The notes: generated by a model from the letters alone, not told the origin. DNA of 64,000 nt from Saccharofermentans sp. (GCA_024403715.1 JAKSRJ010000001.1:1-64000), one strand, 5' to 3'; shown: positions 26,006 through 35,851, numbered from the stretch's first letter. Translations and numbers: made by a program.

Positions 26006-26932
26006 ATGGAAGAATACATGCTTATCACCAAAGATCTCACTAAGAAATATAAGAATAGTACTGCTGTTGATGGCGTAAATATCCATATTCGTAAGGGCTC
26101 TATCTATGGCCTTATCGGTAAAAATGGTGCTGGTAAGACAACAATCATGAAGATGATTTCTGGTATGGCTACACCAACTGGTGGAAGCTTCTCATATGAA
26201 GGTTTTGATGAAGCTAATAAGGAAGCTTTTTCTAGAATCGGAGCCTTGATAGAGGCTCCAGCAATTGAGCCTAATCTCACTGCTTATGACAATATGAGAA
26301 TTAAGTGTATCGCGTATGGTATCGGCGATAAGGATTACATCTATGAGAAGCTTGCTTTAGTTGGTCTTGATAAGACTGGTAAGAAGAAAGCGGGTAAGTT
26401 TTCTCTTGGTATGAAGCAGCGTCTTGGTATTGCTATGGCTATGGTAGGCGATCCTGATTTTCTGATTCTTGACGAGCCTATTAATGGTCTTGATCCGCAG
26501 GGTATTGTTGGAATTAGAGATATGCTCACTAGACTTAATAAAGAAAAGAACATCACGATTCTTATTTCTAGTCATATTCTTGAGGAATTGGCAAAGATAG
26601 CAACTGATTATGCAATTATTGATCACGGAAAGATAATTGAAGAGTCAACAAGTAAGGCATTGAAGGAAAAGTGTCGCGATAAGATTGTGATTAAGACTCC
26701 TGAGCTTTCTAAGGCCTTGCCAATCATCGATAAGGCAGGATTTACAGATTATAGTGCGATTGACGACAAAACAATTCATGTTTTTGATCGTCTCACAGAT
26801 ATTTCAGTCCTCAACATGGAACTCGCAAAAGCTATGGTACCGGTTGAATCAATAGGGGTAGAGTCGTCTGATCTTGAGGAGTACTTCCTCAAGATTACAG
26901 GCACGATTGCCGACCTTAGCGACAATAATTAA
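26006..26932 (+). CDS. ABC transporter ATPase, lantibiotic/bacitracin-resistance type
   Basis: A 308-residue ATPase with Walker A GKNGAGKT (38-45), signature FSLGMKQRLGIAMA and Walker B FLILDEPINGLDPQG. The long C-terminal part (from about 215) is typical of BcrA/LanF-type subunits. AGGAG lies upstream; the ATG at 26006 or the GTG just before it could start translation. With the two following permeases it should form a complex that pumps antimicrobial peptides away from the membrane, as in the known CprABC and LanFEG systems. Confidence 0.85.
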   Translation: MEEYMLITKDLTKKYKNSTAVDGVNIHIRKGSIYGLIGKNGAGKTTIMKMISGMATPTGGSFSYEGFDEANKEAFSRIGALIEAPAIEPNLTAYDNMRIKCIAYGIGDKDYIYEKLALVGLDKTGKKKAGKFSLGMKQRLGIAMAMVGDPDFLILDEPINGLDPQGIVGIRDMLTRLNKEKNITILISSHILEELAKIATDYAIIDHGKIIEESTSKALKEKCRDKIVIKTPELSKALPIIDKAGFTDYSAIDDKTIHVFDRLTDISVLNMELAKAMVPVESIGVESSDLEEYFLKITGTIADLSDNN

Positions 26933-26946
26933 GGGGAGGGTAAAAA

Positions 26947-27888
26947 ATGTTTATTAATGCCCTCAAATCAGAATTATTTAGAGCATCAAAGATGAAGAGT
27001 ATTTATATTCTTGCAATTGTTTTGATTGCTTTAATGCTATTAAACAACTTTATCTATCTTAAGGTTGATTTGTATGGTCTCCTTGGTATGGATGCTGATG
27101 CCATTACAGAACTTCAGGAGATGGGTACTTCTGGCGAAGCGTATAATGATAGCTTTATGGCGGGCTTTGATGCTGGTCTTCAAAGCGGTGAGTTAGCGGC
27201 GCAGGATGCAATGGAGAATGGTATTGAACCTATCAAGATTTTAGGTAAGGGAGTTTTTTATGAAGCTGATGTAGCTGAACTTACTTCTTTGGATATCGGT
27301 TCTCTCGATGTTTTATTGTTACAGGCGATATTTATTGGACTTTATATCGGTGGCGTCTATAAGAGTGAACTTGATAAGAATATCGTTAAGTACTCAAATA
27401 AGCGTGGAACATTATTTGCTGCCAGAACAACAGTTATAGCTCTTTATACGTTGATTTTGCAGTTGATAGTATGGGTTATGGCTATTTGGGGTATGGCTAC
27501 TATGGGACAGAGTTTGGTACTCGGATTTGATTCTTCGTTCGTTATTTATTCTGTTGTTATTTATCTACTAACAGTGGCTTTTGGTATCTTGGTAGCAGCT
27601 ATCACCCATTTATCAAAGTCAATGGCGGGTGGAATTACTACTGGTATTATTCTCTCGTCTGGTATTTTATCAACACTTATTTCAATAGCTACAATCATTA
27701 TTCAAAGGAAGTTTAATTTGGATAGCGATTTTGCACTCGGTAACTATACATTAACTATGAATATTTCTGCTTTAACACTTAATTCAGATGGACATATGGT
27801 GTTAAGAGCGTTGATATGTGCATTGGTATATGGTGTTGTAGCTTATGTCGTATCTTTGATTAGAGTAAGTAAGCGTGACCTAGGCTGA
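26947..27888 (+). CDS. ABC transporter permease (LanE/CprB-like)
   Basis: A 313-residue membrane subunit with about six helices: one at the N-terminus, an external loop of some 80 residues, then five toward the C-terminus. The opening MFINALKSELFRASKMKSIYIL is typical of ABC-2 type permeases in peptide-immunity transporters. It follows the ATPase by 14 bases with a ribosome site (GGGGAGGG), and its stop overlaps the next start. Confidence 0.8.
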   Translation: MFINALKSELFRASKMKSIYILAIVLIALMLLNNFIYLKVDLYGLLGMDADAITELQEMGTSGEAYNDSFMAGFDAGLQSGELAAQDAMENGIEPIKILGKGVFYEADVAELTSLDIGSLDVLLLQAIFIGLYIGGVYKSELDKNIVKYSNKRGTLFAARTTVIALYTLILQLIVWVMAIWGMATMGQSLVLGFDSSFVIYSVVIYLLTVAFGILVAAITHLSKSMAGGITTGIILSSGILSTLISIATIIIQRKFNLDSDFALGNYTLTMNISALTLNSDGHMVLRALICALVYGVVAYVVSLIRVSKRDLG

Positions 27889-28652
27889 TGTTTTTTAATC
27901 TAGTATACATAGAATTATTAAGACTATTTAAGAACCGTTCTTTTAAGTTCAGTGTACCTGTTGGTCTTTCTATGCTTATATGTTGTGTAGGTATAGCTGC
28001 TTTTGGGATAGATAGAATGGCAGCAATTAGCATCGTTTATGATGCAGATAATTATGGAACAGAAGTTTTGGCATCGATGATTCTTGCGTTCTATGAAGTT
28101 GGGGCATTGCTTGTTACTGCTGTAACGGCTATTTTTACAACCTGCGACTACAGTAAATACAGATTAGCTATAAACATTGAGGGTGTTGAGCGTAATAAAT
28201 TTAAGCTTAGGCTATCAGAGGTTGTTGGTATTTTAATCTTTGTAGCTGTGATTTGCTTGCTAGGTGTGCCATTTGCTGTAATAGGCTCTTTTTTATCAGG
28301 AAATGGAACAGTTCTTTCGCTACAAGGTTGGATAGAGATAATAAAAGGTTTCTTTGACGTAGCATTAGTTTTTTTTATCACGAGTGCCATAGTGTGTATT
28401 ACAGGGTATTTTGTATCTAATCTAACTAAAGCAAAAATGGCCGCATTTATTATTGTTGCTCTGTTGGTATTTGCCTATCTTATATTTTTAGTGACTGCTG
28501 TTGGTTTTATCAAAGGATTTAATGAAGCAACTGATGCCCCTACTAACATAGGCATATTAGTTTCTATTGTTCTAGTAGTACTTGCTATAATTCCAGGAAT
28601 TTTATCTGGAACTATCTTTGCTATTAAAGATAGGAGGCGTGATCGTATATGA
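27888..28652 (+). CDS. ABC transporter permease (LanG/CprC-like)
   Basis: A 254-residue protein with about six membrane helices, beginning FFNLVYIELLRLFKNRSFKF as in the second permease of peptide-immunity transporters. The start overlaps the previous stop (TGATG), and its own end overlaps the kinase start. Two different permeases with one ATPase is the LanFEG arrangement. Confidence 0.78.
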   Translation: MFFNLVYIELLRLFKNRSFKFSVPVGLSMLICCVGIAAFGIDRMAAISIVYDADNYGTEVLASMILAFYEVGALLVTAVTAIFTTCDYSKYRLAINIEGVERNKFKLRLSEVVGILIFVAVICLLGVPFAVIGSFLSGNGTVLSLQGWIEIIKGFFDVALVFFITSAIVCITGYFVSNLTKAKMAAFIIVALLVFAYLIFLVTAVGFIKGFNEATDAPTNIGILVSIVLVVLAIIPGILSGTIFAIKDRRRDRI

Positions 28653-29548
28653 TGGAAGTAATAATAGCCGCATTAATAGCTGTATGCTTGATGTTGATTT
28701 TTACCATTATGAATATGGTGTCTAATATGACAGATCTTCGTAAGCAGGTTCACTTTATCTCTCGTAATGATACCAATAAGAGAATAACCTTTTATGGCAA
28801 GTCTAGAGCTTTTAAGAGCCTAGCTAAGGATATAAATGACATCATTGATTCTTATAGAGAAGAAAACGAGAAAATCATTAAAGAAGATAAGGAAATAAAA
28901 GATACTCTTACTAATATGAGTCACGATATCCGTACGCCTCTTACTTCCTTAAAGGGCTACTTCGAACTTATGGGAGAGACGGATGATCCTAAGGAACAGG
29001 AAAAATGTCGAAGCGTAATAGAAGAGCGAATCGAATCCTTATCAGAAATCCTAGAGACGATGTTTCTTTATACTAAGGTATCTAATGTTAACTATAAAGT
29101 AGAGTTAGATCCTGTTGACGTGTCTAAGGTTGTATTAGAGACCATGTTCTCATATTACGATGATTTCGTAGAAAAAGGGCAGGAAGTAGATGTTGATGTC
29201 AATGAAGGGCTTAGAATTATCGCTTCAGAGCAGTCTTTAAAGCGAATAATGCAAAACCTCATTAAAAACTGCCTCGTTCATGGAAATGGTGATGTAAAAC
29301 TGGAACTTAAACCATGCGATGAAGGTATGGTAGGAATCTCGATATCTAATGCTATGAATCCAGGTGAGAATCCAGATCCAGATAAAGTATTTGACCGATT
29401 CTATAAGGGTGATGCGTCAAGACATAATGGATCTAGTGGTGTTGGATTATCAGTAGTTAAAAAATTAGTAGATTCTATAGGTGGAGACATCAAAGCAGAA
29501 GTTAAGGATAGAAGATTTAAGATTAGTATGAAGTTTAAGTCTATATAA
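28649..29548 (+). CDS. Sensor histidine kinase
   Basis: A 299-residue kinase with a single N-terminal membrane helix, almost no external loop, a HAMP-like linker, HisKA box MSHDIRTPLTSL (His92) and HATPase domain (N-box NLIKNCLVHG, G-box GSSGVGLSVVKKL). The lack of an external sensor suggests it senses through the membrane or through the transporter. It should phosphorylate the regulator at 25225. It overlaps the preceding permease gene by 4 bases. Confidence 0.88.
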   Translation: MMEVIIAALIAVCLMLIFTIMNMVSNMTDLRKQVHFISRNDTNKRITFYGKSRAFKSLAKDINDIIDSYREENEKIIKEDKEIKDTLTNMSHDIRTPLTSLKGYFELMGETDDPKEQEKCRSVIEERIESLSEILETMFLYTKVSNVNYKVELDPVDVSKVVLETMFSYYDDFVEKGQEVDVDVNEGLRIIASEQSLKRIMQNLIKNCLVHGNGDVKLELKPCDEGMVGISISNAMNPGENPDPDKVFDRFYKGDASRHNGSSGVGLSVVKKLVDSIGGDIKAEVKDRRFKISMKFKSI

Positions 29549-29550
29549 TC

Positions 29551-29844
29551 TTAAGCTGCTTTTCTAATTCTTCTATCCGGAACCCTGTTGCCACGGAGGA
29601 CTTCAGTGCGACAACGGGTAGCCGGACGAGAATTAACACTAGAATTAGGGCGGTTAGGTGTGCGGGTAACACGAACCGCTTTTTTATTGACTTCATTCAT
29701 ACGGATTCTAGCTTTAAGCTGAGCTTCTCTGGCTTCAAGTATGGCTAGTTCATCTGAGTATTCCCAGAATTTGAAAGAATCAAATAATGTCTTGAAGGAA
29801 ACTCCTACAAAGAAAAATAAAATACACATATCAATTGGTGACAT
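29551..29844 (-). CDS. Small membrane-anchored basic protein
   Basis: A 97-residue protein with one N-terminal membrane helix (DMCILFFFVGVSFKTLF), a short helical EAREAQLKAR segment and an arginine-rich, disordered C-terminus. The ribosome site GGAGGAG lies 8 bases upstream of the ATG. The positive cytoplasmic tail could bind nucleic acid or phospholipid. Family not recognised. It converges on the kinase gene with only 2 bases between stops. Confidence 0.65.
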   Translation of the reverse strand: MSPIDMCILFFFVGVSFKTLFDSFKFWEYSDELAILEAREAQLKARIRMNEVNKKAVRVTRTPNRPNSSVNSRPATRCRTEVLRGNRVPDRRIRKAA

Positions 29845-29960
29845 AGAAAACTCTCCTCCAAAACGTTCATTTGTTTGTTATGAGGAGAGTATATCACGTA
29901 TAAGGTTCCAATAATAGTACTAATAACATAAAAAGAACAAAAATTTGCATATATTTGTTC

Positions 29961-31790
29961 TTATCCTAGGTTTGATGCTCCTATTCTTGTTGCGCCAGCT
30001 TCAATCATCTGTAGTGCAGATTCTTTTGTTCGTATTCCACCTGCAGCTTTAACTTCGACTGTAGAGCCTGAGTAATGACGCATAAGCTTAACGTCCTCTA
30101 TAGTCGCGCCGTTTGAGCCGAATCCAGTTGAAGTTTTTATAAAGTCAGCGCCCTGGACAGTTACAATATTACAAAGAATCTTCTTTTCTGTTTCTGTCAA
30201 CGAGCAAGTCTCGATAATTACTTTTAGAATAGCTCCGCGTGAGTGAACAGCATTAGCTATTATGCCAATTTCATTAGCAACTTCTTCGAACATACGAGAC
30301 TTTACATAGTTAATATTAATTACCATATCAATCTCACAAGCGCCGTTATCAATGGCATCTAATGCCTCGTATTTCTTAACAGCAGTAGTGGAATAACCAT
30401 TAGGAAAACCAATTACTGTGCATATATTAAGATTGCCATTAGCAGCCTTGGCAGCATCTTTTACATAGCAAGGTTGAACACATACTGATGCAGCACCCTT
30501 TTTAATAGCGTTAGCAACGAGTGTATTAATGTCACTAACTGTAGCTGTAGTCTTAAGATTAGTCATATCAACATATGAAAATAGATTATCCATAGTTAAT
30601 TCATGCTTGATTCTAGGGACAGGAGCATCAAACTCGCGACCAAGCAATGCGCTATAAACTATAGAGGCCACTACACCAAATCCAGCATATTCGCCCATGT
30701 TATGAGGAACATCATATCCTTTTCCATAAATAAGAAGCGGTACACATTCTCTCGAATGATCTGTAGATGGAGTAGAAGGATCGCATCCATGGTCAGCAGT
30801 AATGATAAGTAGATCGTCTTCTCTTAAGAAGGTTAATACGTTCGCTAATCCATCATCAAATTCATGCAAAGCAGCAGCGTAACCAGCAATATCATTGCGG
30901 TGGCCATACTTCATATCAAAGTCGACAAGGTTGAGATAGCAAAGACCATTAAAATCACATTCAAGCATGTCTTGTAAGCGCTTAATACCATCAGTATTAT
31001 CAGCTGTTGGTGTCATCTCCGTAAGGCCTCGCTGAGCAAATAAATCTTTGATCTTACCTAGGGAAATTACATCTAATCCTAGATCCTTTAACACATCTAG
31101 CATAGTTGCTGAAGGCGCAGGCAGAGTATAGTCATGGCGGTTAGGAGTTCTTGTAAAACCACTTTCGACGTTCCCTACGAAAGGCCTAGCTATTATTCTT
31201 CCAACACCGAGCTTACCTTGCATGAAGCTTCTTACTTTATCGCAGATGTCGTAGAGCTCATTAAGTGGAACAACTTCTTCGTGTGCTGCAATCTGAAGAA
31301 CAGAATCAGCTGAAGTATAGACGATTAGATTGCCAGTCTCCATATGCTCTTTTCCGTAGTCGTTAATTACAGCAGTTCCGCTATAAGGCTTGTTGCAAAG
31401 TATGCCTCTGTTAGAGATTTCTTTTATTGCTGTAAGTACTTCTTCTGGAAATCCATCAGGGTATGTTGGAAGAGGAGTAGAAGAATAAACTCCTGCCATC
31501 TCCCAGTGACCGATAGTAGAGTCTTTACCATTAGATAGTTCTCTTATACGGCCATAAGATCCAATAGGAGAAGGGATATCTTCTTGTGCCTTTTTCCATG
31601 CTTTTATGCGCTCGTCGTTAAGGCCATCGATGTTAAAGAGGCCCATGCGAGCAAGATTAGGGAAGGCCTTGTTTGAGTCAGATAAAACTGCAGCTAGGGT
31701 ATTAGAGCCCTCATCCTTAAATGCGGCTTCATCAGGTGCTCCACCAATTCCAAGACTGTCAAGAACTACAAGAAAAACTCTCTTTGCCAT
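29961..31790 (-). CDS. Bifunctional phosphopentomutase / deoxyribose-phosphate aldolase fusion (DeoB-DeoC)
   Basis: One uninterrupted 609-residue frame. Residues 1 to about 395 are phosphopentomutase: VLDSLGIGGAPD, GKDSTIGHWEM, and ITADHGCDPSTPSTDHSRE near the metal site. Residues 400-609 are deoxyribose-phosphate aldolase: ACEIDMVIN (Asp488), FIKTSTGF (Schiff-base Lys552) and VKAAGGIR (Lys581). The two catalyse consecutive steps, deoxyribose-1-phosphate to deoxyribose-5-phosphate to acetaldehyde plus glyceraldehyde-3-phosphate, in deoxynucleoside breakdown. Ribosome site AGGAG. Genes are normally separate. Confidence 0.93.
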   Translation of the reverse strand: MAKRVFLVVLDSLGIGGAPDEAAFKDEGSNTLAAVLSDSNKAFPNLARMGLFNIDGLNDERIKAWKKAQEDIPSPIGSYGRIRELSNGKDSTIGHWEMAGVYSSTPLPTYPDGFPEEVLTAIKEISNRGILCNKPYSGTAVINDYGKEHMETGNLIVYTSADSVLQIAAHEEVVPLNELYDICDKVRSFMQGKLGVGRIIARPFVGNVESGFTRTPNRHDYTLPAPSATMLDVLKDLGLDVISLGKIKDLFAQRGLTEMTPTADNTDGIKRLQDMLECDFNGLCYLNLVDFDMKYGHRNDIAGYAAALHEFDDGLANVLTFLREDDLLIITADHGCDPSTPSTDHSRECVPLLIYGKGYDVPHNMGEYAGFGVVASIVYSALLGREFDAPVPRIKHELTMDNLFSYVDMTNLKTTATVSDINTLVANAIKKGAASVCVQPCYVKDAAKAANGNLNICTVIGFPNGYSTTAVKKYEALDAIDNGACEIDMVININYVKSRMFEEVANEIGIIANAVHSRGAILKVIIETCSLTETEKKILCNIVTVQGADFIKTSTGFGSNGATIEDVKLMRHYSGSTVEVKAAGGIRTKESALQMIEAGATRIGASNLG

Positions 31791-31823
31791 AAATATTTCT
31801 CCTAAGGTATCTTTGCTGTTTAT

Positions 31824-31831
31824 ATTATAAT
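31824..31831. promoter_or_regulatory. Overlapping divergent -10 elements
   Basis: TATAAT on the plus strand (31826-31831) faces the DEAD-box gene; TATAAT on the minus strand (complement of 31824-31829) faces the DeoB-DeoC gene. The two hexamers share four base pairs, so polymerase can serve only one direction at a time. Confidence 0.55.
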
Positions 31832-31838
31832 ACTTGGT

Positions 31839-32969
31839 ATGAATGATTCAGAAGAAATTAGCTTAGAAGACTTAAACCTCTCACAAGAGATATATGATGC
31901 CTTAAAGAAGATAGGAGTAAGACGTCCAACTACTATTCAGCAGAAGGCAATTCCACTTTTAATGGATGATCAAAACTTAATAGCAAAGGCTCCTACTGGT
32001 ACAGGTAAGACATTTGCATTTGCTATTCCTATTCTTGAGTACCTTAATATGAAGGTTAATTTTGTTCAGGCTTTAATTCTATGTCCAACAAGAGAATTAG
32101 CTTTACAAATAGCAACTGAAGTTAAAAGCCTCGCTAGATACATCGATGGCTTTAATATCTGCACTATTATTGGTGGACAAAACATTAAGATTCAGGAAGA
32201 AAGAATCAAGAAGAAGCCACAGGTTGTAGTTGCTACACCTGGTCGTCTTTTGGACTTGGTTACACGTAAGAAAATCGATATTGGAAACATATACACATTA
32301 GTTTTGGATGAAGCAGATGAGATGCTTAAGATGGGTTTTATTAACGACATTAAAAAGATTATGGCGTTAACTCCAAGTGACAAGCAAATCGCTCTTTTCT
32401 CTGCGACTTTGCCTCGTGAAATTCAAGACATTACGTGGCAGTTTATGGACGGTGCAGCTCAAATAGACGTAATGCCTAAGGAAGAAGATCATCCTAACAT
32501 TGATGAATATATGCTTGAGATTCCAGAAAAAGACAAAGCCGACGCTATAATTAGTATTCTTAAAAAGGAAGACATACATAAGGCGATTATTTTCTGCAAT
32601 ACAAGAACTCAGACAGAAAAAGTATCCTCTATATTCGAATTCGCTGGTATCTCATGTAAAGTTTTGCATGGCAATATGGGCCAAGGCGGCCGTAATAGAG
32701 TAATGGACGGCTATCGTAAGAATAGATTCGAAGTTTTAATTGCTACAGATGTTGTTGCACGTGGCATTGATGTTGATGACGTCGAGGCTGTTTTTAACTA
32801 CGATATACCAAATGATAACGAGTTCTATTTACATAGAATTGGAAGAACTGGCCGTGCGGGAAGATCCGGAAAAGCTTATTCCTTTGTTTCTTTTAAAGAG
32901 CGAGATAGGATGGATGAGATTATCCGCTATACATCCTGTAATCCTGCCTTATACCAATTAACAGATTAA
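31839..32969 (+). CDS. DEAD-box RNA helicase
   Basis: This 376-residue protein is the bare two-domain helicase core without a C-terminal extension. The Q-motif region is near residue 25 (RRPTTIQQKAIP), followed by motif I APTGTGKT, DEAD, SAT, and motif VI HRIGRTGRAGR. It unwinds short RNA duplexes with ATP, for example in ribosome assembly or mRNA turnover. No ribosome site is visible, and the -10 element ends 7 bases before the ATG, suggesting a leaderless message. Confidence 0.93.
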   Translation: MNDSEEISLEDLNLSQEIYDALKKIGVRRPTTIQQKAIPLLMDDQNLIAKAPTGTGKTFAFAIPILEYLNMKVNFVQALILCPTRELALQIATEVKSLARYIDGFNICTIIGGQNIKIQEERIKKKPQVVVATPGRLLDLVTRKKIDIGNIYTLVLDEADEMLKMGFINDIKKIMALTPSDKQIALFSATLPREIQDITWQFMDGAAQIDVMPKEEDHPNIDEYMLEIPEKDKADAIISILKKEDIHKAIIFCNTRTQTEKVSSIFEFAGISCKVLHGNMGQGGRNRVMDGYRKNRFEVLIATDVVARGIDVDDVEAVFNYDIPNDNEFYLHRIGRTGRAGRSGKAYSFVSFKERDRMDEIIRYTSCNPALYQLTD

Positions 32970-33055
32970 TTAATAAAAATACAACAAATCTGTTATTACT
33001 TATCAACTCCTCTAATGTAAAATTATTTTGTAAGTAATATTTCGGAGGTATTAAT

Positions 33056-35851
33056 ATGCCCTCAATTCAGTTAGATTGGAATAAGTATGCTCAGGCTGCA
33101 ATTAAAATTGCACGCGAGGGGGCTGTGCTTCTTAAGAATGATGATGATGCTCTTCCTGTTAAAGAAGACACAAATGTTGCTCTTTTTGGAAGAATGCAGG
33201 CCAATTATTATAAGAGCGGTACCGGTTCAGGCGGTATGGTTAACGTAGACCATGTAGTTGACATTAGAGAAGGTCTTTTGAAGGCTGGCGTTAATCTAGA
33301 TAAAGAACTTATTAATGTTTACGATTCCTGGGGCAAAGAGAATCCTGTAGATCCTGGTGTTGGCTGGGGACAGGAGAAGTGGTCTCAGCCTGAGATGCCT
33401 GTGGATGATGCTTTCGTAGAGAAGTATGCTCAGAAGAATGAAGTTGCAATTATCGTTATTGCTAGAACAGCAGGCGAAGATAGAGATAATCTAGCGCAGA
33501 AGGGTTCTTACTATCTAACAGATGGTGAGGAGCAGCTACTAGCATCAACTTGTAAAGCATTTAAGAAGGTTGTAGTTCTTCTTAATGTTGGTAACGTTAT
33601 TGATATGTCATGGGTTACAAAGTTCAACCCATCTTCTGTTATGTATGTATGGCAGGCAGGAATGTTCGGTGGTGTTGCTGTAGGAGATCTTGTAGCTGGT
33701 ATTGAATCTCCTTCTGGTGTACTTACAGACACTATTGCTTATAGCCTAGAGGATTATCCTGCAGGTAAGAATTTTGGTAATGTTGATCCACGTAAGGATT
33801 TTTATGCAGAAGATATCTTTGTAGGCTACAGGTACTTTTCTACTTTTGCTCCTGAGAAGGTTCAGTATCCATTTGGATTTGGTCTTTCCTACACTGATTT
33901 CGAGATTGAACCAGCTGCTTTTGGCGAGAATGATGGTGATATTGACGTTATCGTTGAGGTAACAAATACGGGTGATGTTCCTGGTAGTAAGACAGTAATG
34001 CTCTACGCTGATGCACCTATGGGTAAGCTCACTAAGTCTTCCCGTGTGCTTATCGGTTTTGCTAAGACTAGTGAACTTGAGCCAGGTGACTCTGAGGAGG
34101 TTCGTATCGAAGCTCCTGTAACACGCTACGCATCTTATGATGATGACGGCAGACTAGGCCACGGAACAGGCTGGATGCTTGAGAAGGGAACATATGAGTT
34201 CTTTATCGGAGGCGATGTTACTACAGAACTAATGGTTGGATCTTATGATCTTACTGATGATGTTGTAATCGAGAGTCTTAAGACTGCATTAAAGCCTGTC
34301 GAGAACTTTAAGAGAATGACAAATGATGGCGAGGAAGATACTCCTATCAGAACTCACGAGAATATCGAGGACCGCCTTGATAATCTTATGCCTGAGATTC
34401 CTCAGACGGGTGATAAGGGCATCAAGCTTGCTGATGTTAAGTCTGGCAAGAATACAATGGATGAGTTTATTGCTCAGCTAACTGACGAAGACCTCTCTTT
34501 AATTGTACGTGGCGAGGGAATGAGTAGCCCTAAGGTAACAACTGGTACAGCAGGTGCCTATGGTGGTGTTACAAAGCATCTTATGGAGCTTGGCGTTCCT
34601 ACTATTTGTTGCTCAGATGGACCTTCTGGTATGAGAATTGATAGCGGTAAGAAAGCATTCTCTTTACCTAACGGTGCATGTATCGCTTCTTCATGTAATG
34701 TAGAACTTATCGAAGAGTTGTTCCATTACTTTGGCATCGAAATGCTTAGCAACCAGATTGATTCCATCCTCGGACCTGGTATGAATATTCATAGATATCC
34801 ACTTAACGGAAGAAACTTCGAGTATTTCTCTGAGGACCCTGTAATGACTGGTCTTATTGGTGCAGCTCAGCTTAGAAGTCTTCACAAAGTTGGAGTTACA
34901 GCAGTAATTAAGCACTTCTGCGCTAACAACAGAGAGCTTCATCGTCGATTTATGGATTCCGTTATCTCTGAGAAGGCTCTTCGTGAAATTTATCTTAAGG
35001 GCTTTGAGATTTGTGTTAAGGAAGCTGACGCCAAGAGCATTATGTCTGTTTATAACAGGATTAATGGCGACTATGGAACAGCTAACTACGAACTTAATAC
35101 AGAGATTCTTCGTAATCAGTGGGGCTTTAAGGGCATCGTAATGACTGACTGGTGGCCTTTTGTAAAGACTTGCTATGAGGAAAGACATAGAAGCAGAGGC
35201 ATCGAGCTTCAGGAGCTTTCCTTGATGGTTAGAGCTCAGTGCGATATCTATATGGTTTGTTCTTGTGTTGAGGAGGAGTTCCTCGAGGATGCGGATGTTT
35301 ATTCCTGCCTTAAGGAAAATAGAATCATTACTCGAGCTGAAGCTCAGCGAAATGCAAAGAATATCATTAACTTTGCTATGCAGATGCCTGCTATGGATAG
35401 ACTCCTTGGTAATGGGGTTGAAGTTGAGCATATTGATTGTCCATTTAAGGATAGTTCAATCGAGACAAAGGTAAGTAATTACTATAAGCTTTATGGCGAT
35501 AGAGAGAAGGAACTCGTTGTTGAGATTGATAAGAATACTGAGACTGGTGAGGATTTCACTTTCGGACTCGATTGTGATGTTCCAGGAAGATATGATGTTA
35601 CTTTTGAAGCTACATCAAAGCTCAATCCTCTCGCTCAGATTCCGATGACTGTTTACGTAACAAGTATTCCTATCAGAGTAGTTACATGGAATGGTATGGA
35701 TGGTGGAACAGACACAAGAGATACTAATTTCAGAATGCTATCCAAGTATAGCGTATACAGAATTCATATGGGTGGTGCAGGTGTTAAGCTCCTTAGAATG
35801 AAGATTAGATTCAGAGTTGATATGGAGCATGACCCGGATCAAACCTTTTAA
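33056..35851 (+). CDS. GH3 beta-glucosidase with swapped domain order
   Basis: A 931-residue cytoplasmic enzyme (no signal peptide). The usual C-terminal alpha/beta domain comes first (residues 1 to about 260, AIKIAREGAVLLKNDDDALPV), then a fibronectin-like domain (about 290-400), and the catalytic barrel domain last (about 450-740): KHFCANNRE, and nucleophile Asp698 in GIVMTDWW. A C-terminal beta-rich part of about 150 residues ends the chain. This permuted order is known in some rumen Clostridia glucosidases. It cleaves terminal beta-glucosides from imported oligosaccharides. Strong ribosome site CGGAGG. Confidence 0.92.
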   Translation: MPSIQLDWNKYAQAAIKIAREGAVLLKNDDDALPVKEDTNVALFGRMQANYYKSGTGSGGMVNVDHVVDIREGLLKAGVNLDKELINVYDSWGKENPVDPGVGWGQEKWSQPEMPVDDAFVEKYAQKNEVAIIVIARTAGEDRDNLAQKGSYYLTDGEEQLLASTCKAFKKVVVLLNVGNVIDMSWVTKFNPSSVMYVWQAGMFGGVAVGDLVAGIESPSGVLTDTIAYSLEDYPAGKNFGNVDPRKDFYAEDIFVGYRYFSTFAPEKVQYPFGFGLSYTDFEIEPAAFGENDGDIDVIVEVTNTGDVPGSKTVMLYADAPMGKLTKSSRVLIGFAKTSELEPGDSEEVRIEAPVTRYASYDDDGRLGHGTGWMLEKGTYEFFIGGDVTTELMVGSYDLTDDVVIESLKTALKPVENFKRMTNDGEEDTPIRTHENIEDRLDNLMPEIPQTGDKGIKLADVKSGKNTMDEFIAQLTDEDLSLIVRGEGMSSPKVTTGTAGAYGGVTKHLMELGVPTICCSDGPSGMRIDSGKKAFSLPNGACIASSCNVELIEELFHYFGIEMLSNQIDSILGPGMNIHRYPLNGRNFEYFSEDPVMTGLIGAAQLRSLHKVGVTAVIKHFCANNRELHRRFMDSVISEKALREIYLKGFEICVKEADAKSIMSVYNRINGDYGTANYELNTEILRNQWGFKGIVMTDWWPFVKTCYEERHRSRGIELQELSLMVRAQCDIYMVCSCVEEEFLEDADVYSCLKENRIITRAEAQRNAKNIINFAMQMPAMDRLLGNGVEVEHIDCPFKDSSIETKVSNYYKLYGDREKELVVEIDKNTETGEDFTFGLDCDVPGRYDVTFEATSKLNPLAQIPMTVYVTSIPIRVVTWNGMDGGTDTRDTNFRMLSKYSVYRIHMGGAGVKLLRMKIRFRVDMEHDPDQTF

